This document shows positions 25,294 through 36,192 of a stretch of 64,000 nucleotides of DNA, piece after piece. A program made the position numbers and the translations under genes. The notes beneath the pieces were generated by a model. The model worked only from the letters and a program-made list of their open reading frames with translations. It did no database searches and was not told the DNA's origin. Positions within the stretch are counted from its first letter, which is position 1, and each line of letters starts with the position of its first letter. The DNA lies in the NCBI GenBank assembly GCA_001692895.1, contig KV748222.1, positions 1,394,683 through 1,458,682 of the forward strand, read 5' to 3'. The DNA comes from Cenococcum geophilum 1.58. Its lineage: Eukaryota > Ascomycota > Dothideomycetes > Gloniales > Gloniaceae.

Positions 25294-28200
25294 CACCCCC
25301 TTAGATCTGGCGTAGAACGTTAGAGCTAGATTACCGGATTAGGCAATTGGGATAGACGGGTTGGTGGTGAGCTTTATCAAACGTTAATTGACCAGATATC
25401 TAATATCGCGGAGCCCTACTACTTTAACGAATCCTTGGTGATTCTGCTTTGAGAGAGCTTTAGTTAGTCCGTCTGCAGCTATTTTGTTTGTTGGTACCCA
25501 TTATACAATAAAGCTTCCGTTTTATACCTCTTGGCGAAGCCAGAATTAATGGATATCTATATATTGGAGTTTTATAGATACCGTAGGGGTCTCTTTTGTC
25601 ACGATCCGTACTGACTGCTAATTGTTATAATTAATAATAACGTCCTGTTCTGGATCGAATCTAATGGCTTTAAAGATCCTAACTATATGCTCGACCTCCT
25701 TACCGATGTACAAGAGAGCTAAGAGTTCTGCCTCCATAGTAGACTTAGTAATTACCTTTTATCTAGTTGCCTGCCATACTATAGGCCCATTAAATAAGCT
25801 TATTAAGAAGCCCTGTAAGCTCCGACGTGTTAGAGCATTATTAGCAAAGCTGGCATTAGAAGCAGCCTTTAGAACCTAGTTTATCTTATATGGTGTAACC
25901 GTAGAGAACTTAAAGGCGAGGTATCTGGTATTATAGAGATAGGTAAGTAATCTGTTGATCTCCGCAAGATAAGCTGGCGACGGATTTTATAAAAACTCGG
26001 CTAGCCTGCTAACAAAAAAGGCGACGTCTGGTTATGTAGTAGATGCTGGATATATTACAGAACCTACGCGGCGTTAATATCCTTTCATCTAATTCGGCGT
26101 AGCTTCTCCCTTATATGGTGTCAATTCCTAGCCTAATAGTGGTGTAGCTGATAGCTTTAGATATTCTAGATGGTATATTAAGACTAGCTTCTTAAGATAC
26201 TAATCTAGATAGAGCTAGAGCTTTCCCTTTTGTTAATCTCGCACGATACAAGTATTTAGGAATAACGTGAATTAAGGTATTTGGCGGATCTCGAATCGAT
26301 CTTATAGCTGCTTTAGGATATCCTCTATCTACTAACGACAGCTTAGGTGTCCTATAATTAGGATATTGTCGACATAGAAGAATATAAAGATAGGTTTGGT
26401 AGGGTGTATATAGAGATATAGCTTATCTAGTACCGCTTTTAAACCCATACTTTATAGAGTAGCAGATATTTCTAAAAACTACAATTTTAGAGATTTACGT
26501 AGTCCGTATATTGCCTTTCTTAGACGGAGAGAGAATCTAGGTGGTAGGTCTATACCCTTAGGGGGAATAAGATAGACCTTATCGTCGACTAAGGCATTGA
26601 TAAAGGCGTTAACGGCGTTAATCTATATAACGTTAAGGTTAAAGCTAGCGACGAGAGCGCAAAGTAGACGGAAGGTTCGATAGGCTGCCGTTATAGCTTT
26701 AACCTCCTCTTATAAGACTGCTTAAAGGTCTCTATAGATAACTAGACGAGCTTTAAATCTTATAATAAAGCCGTCCGAATTTTCCTTATACGTAAAGACC
26801 TATATAGTAGGAAGTCAATAAACCTTCTTAATTAGCCGTACCTCGTCCTAGGTTTGTTTTCCTGTTAAGGCCTTTATTTTAATATAAGCAGCTGCTTTAA
26901 ACTCTATAGCGTACTTATAATTAAGCATCTCTTTCTATAACTTTGGTGGTGGTGGAAAGTTATCTTAATATCCGTACGTCTTTATAGTAGTAGTATAGAA
27001 AGCGTAAGCCAATAGTGTCGTATCTGGATTGATAATATTATTACCGTCGTTAATTTAAACCGCAAAGGCTCGTCGTTATAAATCTTAATTTAGTATATCT
27101 TTCTTCTTTACTATAGACCGCTTTTTACGGCCTAAACGTCTCTTACCCCCTAATAATAAGCCTGCTATTGTCTAAGGTTTGGAACGAAGTATAGGATCTA
27201 CAAACGGTGGTTCGGTGACTTTAGTAGATAACTAAGTGGTTAATAATGTCTATGGCGTAGATAGTGATCGCTAAGGCGCCGAAGACGCTAATGGTATAGA
27301 TGGCTCTGGAGTTAGCTCCGGGGTAGGTAGCTAACGGAGTTCTTCTGTTAAGATCTGAATGTTTTTTAACATAGGGGTAACGTTAATATTTGCTAAATGC
27401 GGCAGTCCTATATCTAGTTTTTCTTTAAAGTTCTCCATCTAGTCTTTGCTACTATCTTAAAGATTATCTAGTAGGTTCTAGACTTGCTAAAAACAATCCT
27501 TTTAAGCCTATAAGATAATAAGGTGTTCTGGTGTTTTAGGAGATTAATATCTCTTTAACTTATTAATTCGTATATTATAAGATCGGATAATACGGTTAGT
27601 AGTTAGTATCTATATTCTATAGATATTTAACGCTTCTATACTAACGAGATAACCTATTTAGGCTTATGGCTCAAACTTTGCCTTCCTAGGAATACCGTGT
27701 TTAATAAGCACGTAGGTTAAAGATCCGGCTATATAAAGTCCTGCTAGCCACGGCTTGCGTTTATATAGCATCTTAAATAGGGTCTTTTAGTTAATAGACT
27801 TAATAGGAGTTTAATTAAGTAGGAACACTATAAGGAGTATAAACTCGGGCCATAGATCTACGGGTAACTTTGCTTTAATAACAGCAGTCCTTACTTATTT
27901 AGAAATGGCTCTCCCTAACCTCTCTATAGGTCTATTTTAAGCTAGGGTATATAGCGTTAATTGCTTAATAATACCTCCGTTAAGCTAGATAAGGTTCTTT
28001 ACCCTAACGCCTATACCTTACTCCTTATCTATATACCAAATATAGATACCTTAAGCATTAAATTTCTTCGCAAATGCTATTATTGATTTAAAGAGTAGGA
28101 GTAGTGTCTCTTACTTGTGGTTCTTTATAGGAAAAGCACGGTAGTACTTTATATAGTTATACTAAAAGTAAGCTATATACGTATCTCCATTAAACCCATC

Positions 28201-30251
28201 TTATTCTATAATAATATTAAAGTAGACGCGTTTAAAGGGGTAGGTCCTTTTTACTAATATCCTACGGAATATCTGCTGTGTTATCTTTTTAAGAATATAT
28301 AGTTTACAAAGTGGTACACCGTATAGAGTCCTTCCTTTATCTATCTTAACTACTTTAACCCTATCTACCGCAGTTGGTAGATAATCCACTAACTCTATAT
28401 TATAGTGTAGTAAGCGCTAATGCTATACTCTATTGTATACTAAGGTCTTAAAAAACCTGGTAGAGGTAGCGTAGGCTATAGGAGTAGGTGGTAAGTAGGC
28501 AATGGCATTAATAAGGTAGAGATCTCCGTATTCCGTAAGGTTGGCGAATAGGCTTCCGTTATCCTTATAGCGTAGGTAGTTTATAAATTAGTCTATAATT
28601 ACTCCAACCCTATAGAGCTTTGCTGCGGATATTAGATTAATATGAAAATAGGGAGTATATGCTACGTTCCTTAATGTCAGATACTAAGTTAGGCGTTATT
28701 TCCCCACCTTAATTGCCAAGTTAATATCACCGTATTTATGGATTTCTGCCCTAGAATCTCTAGCTGTTGCTGTAGATATACATAGCTTGAGGTTACGGAA
28801 GTATCTAATATTGTTACAGAAGTGTGTGTCTGCCATAGTGTTGTACCCCCAGGCGTTAATTAAAGACAGATCCGGATGTTCCTACGATAATGACGATAAG
28901 TAGGATGTTGTTATAGCAGCCGCTGTAGCTTGGGGCCTGTCCAGATCCTTAATCTTTTTAGCAGTAGACGAAGCTGTCGGAGACGTCCTTGACCTAGGAC
29001 CTTCCTTCTTAATCTGCTTAAGTCTTTTATTATAATACTGCTTGTTAGTTAAGACCTTGAGCTATTCTTAACACTTCCTTAAACACTTATCGTTTGGTAT
29101 AAAATTTGTACCTTAAAGAGACTGAAACAGTTACTTGTAATTCCTTAACTTATAGGGTAAACTATAAGCAAAGCACTTTGCCTTAGGCGATTAAGAAGGT
29201 ACTAAGGTAGTAGACGTCATAGGATCTGCAGATAGCTGCCCTGAGAGCGTAGTATAGGCGTTACGTCCCGTATTCGGATGCTTATAGAGGAGGTTAAATT
29301 CCTTAATTATTGTCGCCATTTCGAGCTTCTCTAACCTCTTCGCTACCTTCTAGATAAAGGTATGGTATAGAGCTGGACAGATCTCCTTATAGTCCTGGAT
29401 AAAGGCTCATATAACGCTGCTTTCCGTTACCTCTATTAACCCTTCCTCTAGCTCTTCGCCGTTCTATATAATGGTGATATAAAGCTAAAGCTATAACTCC
29501 AGTGTCTAACGTTTAGGCCCTTGTTTCCGTTTCTTAAGATCGTCCAATACCATTTGCTGTAGCGTAGCTTAAGATAGCTTTGCTACCTTCTTTAGCTGTC
29601 TTAAAATCAAATATGGTGTGGTAAGGTTTTTAAAATACCTAGAGAAGTTGGTGCCTATAGTGGCATGCAAGAGTGCTGCGAACGTGTGGAGCTTCTCTTC
29701 CCGCTTTAGGTAGTCTTATTATTAAAGCTTGTAGAGCTTAAAGAGCATTCTCTATATCTCTAGAGATTGCTAAGGTTGTTCTTGTTAACTTAATAACCCA
29801 GGTATAGCTGTTCCAGTAGATGCTGGAGTTGCTGCTAGATCTGCTGCAGGTGCTGCAGGAGCTGCTGCTGGTGCTACAGGAGCCGCTGCGGGTGCTGCAG
29901 GAGCCGCTGCGGGTGCTGCAGGAGCTGCTACTATCGAAGGTATGGCTAGCTCATTGTTTTCTTTAATTTCGTTCTCCGTCTTATCTAGGTTAACATAGTC
30001 CCAGATCTTCACAAAACTTGCTTCTTGGCGGATAAATTAAAACTATATAGGCCAGTCTTTCTGGGTTAGCAAAAGAGGGTTTATAGAGTCCTTGGTTGCT
30101 ATATTGGCTTTTATTTTAAGGTTGCGTAAAGAGACGCGCTTACGCGTAAAGCACGCGATATGTCGTGACGAACTATGTTTAAAGAGGCTTAGTGGTAGTC
30201 GTTTAGCCACTAAGATCTCCCTAGTGCTTAGAAGGTTACCAGGCTCATAAC

Positions 30252-30499
30252 TGTTAGCTAGGCAGGTATCACAATAGATGACTTAAGCTGGCTGGTACGT
30301 AGAGATATAGAATTGAACGATTAATCTGATTGTAAATGTAGCTCTAAAGGGTCTATATATACACGAGAGAAATGTCCGAATAGGTAGAAATGAGTACAGG
30401 CAGCAGAGACATATACGAGATATACGAGAGTAGTGCTGATGCTGTCTTGGAGCCCTCTAGGCTGCAGTCTCAGCAGTAAAGCTACGTCAGCGGCCAACA
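30252..30499 (-). repeat. 5' LTR of the Copia element
   Basis: This 248-bp partner of 25046-25293 is followed on the minus strand by the half-tRNA-iMet primer site. The two LTRs match closely enough to indicate fairly recent insertion followed by mild RIP. Confidence 0.92.
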
Positions 30500-30504
30500 G
30501 TATA

Positions 30505-31760
30505 AAGGTAGAATTAGGGCCTCTACGGCGATAAATTCCTCTTAAAGTTGCGCGCAGTGTGTCTAACAGTCAGCTAGCTGCGAGCTTCAGCTTTTGTAGC
30601 TAACAGACTACGTTAAGTGGGTCGCTCGCTGTCCGCTAACTATTACGCTATCAGCTAGCTGTCCTAATTAGGCAAGTGGTATAGCTAGCAGAGCCTTTTA
30701 GTAGAGCTCTGACTCGGTTTTGGCGCGTGCTGTATTCAACCAAGAGTTCACTAATCTATAATGATTCTAGCTTAAAGCTAGACTCCATAATTAATTTCCT
30801 TAGCTACCAAAGCTTTACGAGAGGCTCTGCACAGAGCTCTACTAAAGGTTCTGCTAGGAGCTCTGCCAGAGAGGAGCTCCGCCAAGACTCCGCATAGAGC
30901 TCTGCCAAAACTCCACATAGAGCTCTACTGAAACTTCACATAGAGCTCTATCGAAGCTCTGTACGGAGCTCTACCGAAGCTCTGCACCGAAACTCTGCCC
31001 GGAGCTCTACCAAAAGCTTTAACTTACCACCAAATCTTACCACCAAGGCAGCGAGCTGCCAGCTAGCTGCAGTTTTACAGCTAAGCTCGCTGACTGCTTA
31101 CGTTATAAGCCTCTTGGCAGCGACGCTGTCAGCGACGCTGACTCTTGGACACACTGGTTGCGCGTGTATAAGGAGCTAAAGATCTTATAACTTATAGAGT
31201 AGGCTTTTCTCTATAATTTGGTATAATTTTTATATCAACAAGTATTATAGGAGGGTAGATTAATTTCGTTAAAGTTAATAAGGTCTCCATATAGATAAAT
31301 TCTATTACGCTAATGCGGTTCTCCTAATGAGTCCATGCAGCGGTTCTATAGAGCGCTATTCTCTTTTTAGAGAAGGAAACCAGCACACTAGGAAAAACCT
31401 CTTCCTAGAACTGGCTAGTCGAACAGTATACTACATACAAATACTTCCTCCCGCTGTTGGTGGACCAGCGTAGCCAATAGCCATGGTTGTACACTGCCAA
31501 GCACGCTTTGCGGTCACTAATATCGTAAACTCCCCCTAGCCGTGACCAATAGTATACCCCGCCCCACTATTGCAGTAAAATAGCGCCCTCACCGACATTC
31601 TTTACCGCCCTGTTGCGCACCATACTAAAATCAGAGGTTGGTCGCTCCTATTGCCGTTAGAAGCCCACGGGCCTATTTTTTAATAGCGCTGGAAGCGCCC
31701 TTTAGCCATCTTGATACTGCAGATGGTGGCGCCTGCATACTCTTTTGAGATTTATGTGGA
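30505..31760. other. Repeat-rich boundary between AT-rich block and gene region
   Basis: No gene is visible. The left part holds GCTAGCTG/AGCTAGC words (30580-30670) and a GCTCTRC minisatellite (30700-31020). From about 31,250 the base composition becomes more balanced, marking the edge of the RIP-affected block. 31,260-31,760 contains no recognisable coding sequence. Confidence 0.55.
30700..31020. repeat. GCTCTRC 12-bp-type minisatellite
   Basis: Irregular 11-14-bp units such as GCTCTGCCAAAA, CTCCACATAGA, GCTCTACCGAA and GCTCTGTACGGA are repeated about 20 times. The core is the same as the arrays at 19610-19855 and 24590-24900, although the flanking DNA is different. Confidence 0.75.
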
Positions 31761-31784
31761 GAGTAAAAAGCCACAGGAAAGAGA

Positions 31785-31876
31785 GAGGGCTGTAGGATTC
31801 GCACCTACGACCTCGACGGTCACCACTCCGCTTTGGACTCCCGATAGCACATCTTTGCCACTGCGCCATCGCCCCC
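31785..31876 (-). tRNA. tRNA-like sequence, isotype unresolved (possible tRNA or tRNA pseudogene)
   Basis: On the minus strand an A-box-like TGGCGCAGTGGC (about 31869 down) and a B-box-like GGTGCGAATCC (one change from GGTTCGAATCC) are correctly ordered. A perfect T arm (GTAGG, loop, CCTAC) is present. The acceptor arm GGGGGC/GCCCTC forms six pairs including one G-U, and a D arm GCGC/GTGC can form. A TTTTT run about 15-20 nt downstream could end Pol III transcription. The roughly 92-nt length implies a small intron or a long variable arm (GACC...GGTC can pair). The word TCCAA allows a CCA (Trp) anticodon with an intron, but the anticodon stem does not pair well. It may therefore be a degraded tRNA or a tRNA-derived element. 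Confidence 0.4.
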
Positions 31877-31879
31877 GGT

Positions 31880-32219
31880 CTCCTTATATAAACCGTGTTT
31901 AGGTTTTCTATAAATCTCGCCAAAGCGCCTCAGACTAAGAAAACGATTACCGTCCTAAATCAGCTTAGCGGACGGTGCGGATATTCCTATATTCACAATC
32001 GATTTCTTGGTCTGAGCTTCTGAGGTAACGGCGTACAAACGAAGCTAATGCCTGGTACCGTAGTAATAGAATAGTTATGTGCATATCGGAATCTCGTCCA
32101 CCAGATTGAGACTAGATCAGGGGCGTATCGAATCGTGCATAGCGGCCCATCTTCCACCTAGATCGGTCTACACGAGTTCGTTCGGCAGCTTGCGTGCCTA
32201 GTTATATTTTCCTCTCAAT
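31880..32219. other. Intergenic region upstream of the alpha/beta hydrolase
   Basis: Balanced base composition, no open coding sequence. It presumably contains the hydrolase promoter. I see no clear TATA box or recognisable factor site. Confidence 0.5.
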
Positions 32220-33027
32220 ATGGCTTCTCAAAAGCCCACGATTGTTTTCGTATCCGGCGCGTTTCACAAGGTAGAGAGCTATGCTCCAACGACCGATCTC
32301 CTCAAGCAGGACGGCTACGACGTAATCGGCGTCACCCTAGCCTCCGTGGACCAGGACCCCCCACAACCGAATTGGGATGAAGATATAGCAGGAATCCGCA
32401 ACGCGGCATTGAGTGCTATCAAGGAAGGAAAAGACGTAGTCGCCGTTGCGCACTCCTTCGCCGGACTCCCAGTTTCGGACGCCATGAAGGGTCTTTCCAA
32501 GGCGGAGAGGGAGAAGGCAGGGCTGAAAGGGGGAGTGGTGCGCTTGGTGTATATCACCGCTGGTGTTATGGAAGTTGGAGGATTTTCGCAGCAGCCGTTC
32601 AACGGACAACCGCATCCTTGGATGAGGCTCGAGGTGAGATATCTTTATCGTCCCCTTTGCCTCAACGCTGATGCCCGCCCTGCAGCCGGACAAGCGCGCC
32701 TACATGAAGAGCCCTGAAATTGCGCAAGAGCTCTTCTACAATGATGTCGACCCGGGAACTGCAAAGGTGGCGGTGAAGGGGCTCAAGAGCCAGTCATATG
32801 GGGCTTTCTTGTCAAAGGTTACTTATACAGCTTGGCGTGACATTCCGTCTACATACCTGATTTGTGAAAATGATAAGTGCCTCCCAGTGGAGTTGCAGGA
32901 GGCTATGATGGAGACGCCCGGGGCACTGTTTGAGGAGGAACGGTGCAGTGCCGGGCATAGCCCTTTCTTGAGTATGCCAAGGTTCACAGCGGATGTTATT
33001 AGGAGGGCTGCAGGGGAGAAGATTTGA
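32220..33027 (+). CDS. Alpha/beta-hydrolase fold protein
   Basis: Two exons, 32220-32633 and 32686-33027, are joined by a 52-nt intron (GTGAGA...CTGCAG, with GCTGATG as a branch site). They encode 251 residues. The N-terminal beta strand TIVFVSGAFH, the nucleophile elbow AHSFAG (Ser79), the acid in CENDKCLP (Asp201) and the histidine in AGHSPF (His229) form the expected Ser-Asp-His order of the small, lid-containing alpha/beta hydrolases of the AB_hydrolase_6 / EstC-like type common in ascomycetes. There is no signal peptide or membrane segment, so it is likely cytosolic. The substrate cannot be predicted and may be an ester or lactone. It is the first intact gene to the right of the RIP-affected block and its codon use looks normal. 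Confidence 0.85.
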
Positions 33028-33720
33028 TTGAGCATGGTGATATTAGGTTAGTTTAAATAGAGCTAAATCAGTATATAGATTACTTAATTGTAATTAATAC
33101 TTTATCTCCTAGCCGTCTACTTTTCTTACTGCCTTTAGCCTTTGCTCTATACTACCGATTAAGCGCGGTATAAGGCCTTAATTAAGTGTCAGGCCGTAGA
33201 CTTTTACTTGCCGTGACCGGCTTAGCGCAATGGAGTGTTGTAGTGTTTGAGGGGTTGGGTTGGCTGCTGCGCGGGATGGTGGGCGCAGCGGGACCATCTG
33301 CGTTTCGCGCGATTATGACGGGATTGGGGTTGAAGGTGTGGGGTGAAGAGTGTGGGGTGTTCTTGCGAGATGGAAAGTAGATATAAGGCATTAGGACGTG
33401 AATGCACAGTAGACTATGACAATGAAGAAGACCGTAACGATGAAGTATATCGTGGCAATGGATTTCCTGCATGCAGGCGCCTATCTTGACTCAGATCGAA
33501 TTTGTCTTAGCAGGGGCGGTAGTTATAGTAAGAATATTCTACAATTGGCACTCGCAAAGAAGAAGAAACAGGGACTTGCCAAGCCAGTCCGTAGCTCTTT
33601 ACAGTCAACCCAATGTTTCCAACGGTTTCTATCATAACGCGTTCTACTGCAGCCCAGCCGTATATCCCGACATCCGTCTAGATCGTGTAATTCCTGAACA
33701 TTTCTTTCCGAGCGAAGATT
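33028..33720. other. Intergenic region, possible small coding relic
   Basis: Between the hydrolase stop and the IDP stop there is an AT-rich 33030-33180. A GC-rich stretch with an open + frame (33186-33380, ending FLRDGK) starts with no ATG and has no family I recognise. It may be a gene fragment. The remaining small frames overlap on both strands and are not credible. The 3' untranslated regions of both neighbours must lie here. Confidence 0.4.
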
Positions 33721-35760
33721 CTACAACTTCTCCTTGAGCGCTGTCTTCAACCTCCTCTCCACCGCATCCATGTACTGCGTCGTGGTAACCCATGCCTCTC
33801 TATCCTTTCTCCCGCACGCCAATGACAGATCTTTCGTCATGATACCATCGATATCCACGGCGTCAACGCAAGCCCTTTCAAGACTTTCTGCGAACGCTAC
33901 GACTTCGGGCGTACCGTCCAGCTCTCCGCGCTTCGCGAGACCCTGGGTCCAAGCGAAGATGGAGGCGATTGGGTTGGTGGAGGTCTCGTTGCCCTTTTGG
34001 TGCTCGCGGTAGTGGCGGGTTACCGTTCCATGAGCGGCTTCGGATTCGAAAGTCAGACCGTCAGGGGTGATAAGAACCGATGTCATGAGGCCGAGAGAGC
34101 CGAAGCCTTGAGCGACGATGTCGGATTGGACGTCGCCGTCGTAGTCTAGTGTGGTGAGTTAGCCATGCCCTAGAAACAATCTACATAAAAAGGGTTTCCC
34201 CTCCAAGTTCCAGGGGTCTGAGAAGGTAGGGACTCGAGGGTCGAAAAGAACATACTCTTCATGGCAATAATAAAGCCTCCCTCGCTCTTAATCATCTGGG
34301 CCACCATATCATCGATCAATCGATGCTCATACCGGATCCCTTTAGCTTCAAATTCCTTTCTATATTCCTTCTCATAAATATCCTGGAAGATATCCTTGAA
34401 CCGTCCATCATATTTCTTCAAAATCGTATTCTTAGTGCTCATATAAAGAGGTAGTTTCTTGTTCAAGGCCAGCTTGAAACTGGCTTGAGCGAAGCCAGCA
34501 ATTGATTCGGAGGTGTTATACTGGGTTTGCGCAACCCCTCCACCAACGGGATAATCAAAAACTTTAATGACCTCTGGCTTTCCACCTTTCGGCGTAAAGA
34601 CCATTTCAAGAGTACCTTCGCCGTCAATGACGCGGTCTTTGGCCTTGTATTGGTCTCCAAAAGCATGACGTCCGATAATGATGGGTGCCTTCCATCCTGG
34701 TATGAGACGTGGGATGCGCGGGATAACAATTGGGGAACGGAAGACTGTGCCATCTCTATTGATTTGTCAATATTTTATCCCCTGATTATCCTCCGACATT
34801 CTTTCTCCAGGGGTCCAAACTATTGCATATGGTAAACTTACAAGTGATTACGGATGGTGCCGTTTGGCGACAGCCACACTGCACGCGAATTTAATTAGCG
34901 CGTGTTAAGCAATGGCATGTGGTTTTTTCCAACGTACTTCGCTTTAAATTAAACTCCTTAACTCTTGCCTCATCAGGGGTGATGGTTGCGCACTTGACGC
35001 CCACAGAGTACTTCTTAATAGCTTCTGCCGCGTCAACCGTCACTTGGTCGCTGGTCTCATCACGATATTCAAGACCCTGATCTTCCGTCAGCTTCTAATC
35101 TAATTTCCAATATCCTTATTCGACGTCTTCTAAGAATTGCTCTGGGAGATGTCCCGAGAGATGCTCCGAGTTTTCGGAGGGAATGTGCGCACCAAATCAT
35201 AGTATTTGAGGTCAATATCGAGGTATCTCGGGGTCCGTCAGCAGTTTGTCGACGTAATGATATAGAGAAGTCTCTAGGAGGGTGACGAGGCGGAGTGCGC
35301 TCGTGGAGGTCAACTCACGGGTGTATAAACTATTTTTAGCACACTATTAGTATTAACTTGATGGCAGGAGATGCGTGGCGGTGCTCTAATAGCTTATGAT
35401 AACACAAAAGATGAAGAGATAGCCATGGAAGGGCACAGTATAGATTGAGACCAAACCGACCTTATCCTTAATATCCTTCCAAATGATTCTCGTCATCTCA
35501 TCCCCATCCAGCTCCACCATGGGGTTCTTAACCTTGATCTTCTTGATTGTGGACATTTTCCTGGATTGCAGAAAGGTATATCCAACAGCAGGCCTGAAAG
35601 GTCCAGAAGGTGATGCAGTGGAGGCCGAGGGTAAAGTTTGGGTAAATCTAGCTCGCGCAAACGGAACTCTTCCGCTATATATTCCACCAGCGTTTAGAGA
35701 AGAAGCTGCGCTGCGCAGGGCAGAAGAGACGGCGGCGGCGGCGGCAGGAGAAGGTCTCAT
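33721..35760 (-). CDS. IDP1: NADP-dependent isocitrate dehydrogenase, mitochondrial precursor
   Basis: Seven exons on the minus strand (35461-35760, 35319-35329, 35193-35226, 34938-35076, 34842-34878, 34256-34755, 33721-34145) give 481 residues. The enzyme converts isocitrate and NADP+ to 2-oxoglutarate, CO2 and NADPH. Signatures are [25 protein letters not shown] N-terminal sequence, [47 protein letters not shown], and the metal-binding [19 protein letters not shown] region with [17 protein letters not shown]. The first 68 residues are Ala/Ser/Arg-rich with few acids, as in a mitochondrial presequence. Met69 (MSTIKK) could start a cytosolic form. The second exon is only 11 nt (GGGTGTATAAA on +), coding FIHP across its junctions. 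Exon 1 ends at an unusual donor, GTCGGT. The 3' neighbour is the convergent hydrolase. A transposon lies about 430 bp upstream. Confidence 0.9.
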
Positions 35761-36192
35761 GGTTTCGGTGGGGAGTGGGAGCAGCAGCCCTATTAGCCAA
35801 AGCGCAAAACGTCCACTAACAGTCTAACCACTAAGCTTTCTAACACGGCGGTATTCCGCGTCGGCACGTTTCTTAGCCGCCGAAGCTGTCGCAGAGGGCT
35901 GATACAATAGGACTCGCGCTGTGAAAGATCCAGGATGCTTGGTTCTCAATCCTAGGTAGCAAGGAATGGATATCCGCGAACTTGCTCCACTACGGGGCGC
36001 ACGTCGGGGGGAAGTTTTGGTGACTGACGAACATGTAAAGAAGAAGAGAGGCGGATGGCGTATAGTGACATCGGAATTTGCAGCGGAATTGGGGAGTTTT
36101 GAGGCATGACTGGCACCTTCTGGGGGGCGAAACTTTTCTGTGTCCCGCCGCCCGCGCAAATTTCGTCACCAGACCCTATCCGCTTCGGTATA
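35761..36192 (-). promoter_or_regulatory. Upstream region of IDP, truncated by a transposon insertion
   Basis: This is the 432 bp between the IDP start codon and the TA target of the mariner element at 36193. No coding sequence is supported; the minus frame at 35824-36159 has no recognisable domain. Any promoter elements beyond this point were displaced by about 9.1 kb. I identify no specific binding sites. Confidence 0.4.

Larger units (their letters stand above)
25046..30499 (-). mobile_element. Complete Ty1/Copia LTR retrotransposon, minus strand, decayed coding
   Basis: Two 248-bp LTRs are flanked by a perfect 5-bp duplication GTATA (25041-25045 and 30500-30504). Read on the minus strand, the primer-binding site just inside the 5' LTR reads GTTATGAGCC, matching the anticodon loop region of initiator tRNA-Met, a copia-type half-tRNA primer. 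A polypurine tract AAGGGGGTG precedes the 3' LTR (25294-25303). Gag lies at about 30170-29000 with the typical IWDYVN motif (about 29990-30010) and an unusual Ala/Pro tract. Integrase (about 28200-27600), reverse transcriptase with YVDNI (about 26360-26380, YVDDI expected) and RNase H (about 25950-25500) follow in Copia order. Stops interrupt pol, so it is non-autonomous now. It is less AT-rich than the Gypsy copies. Confidence 0.92.

Noticed and set aside
31711..31923. Two overlapping frames of 63 and 73 residues over the tRNA-like sequence
   Set aside because: They translate opposite strands of the A-box/B-box region; the tRNA-like reading explains the conservation better.
35193..35460. Apparent frameshift and premature stop in isocitrate dehydrogenase after IKDK
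   Set aside because: An 11-nt micro-exon (35319-35329) with valid splice signals on both sides restores the reading frame and the expected FIHPYLDIDL sequence.
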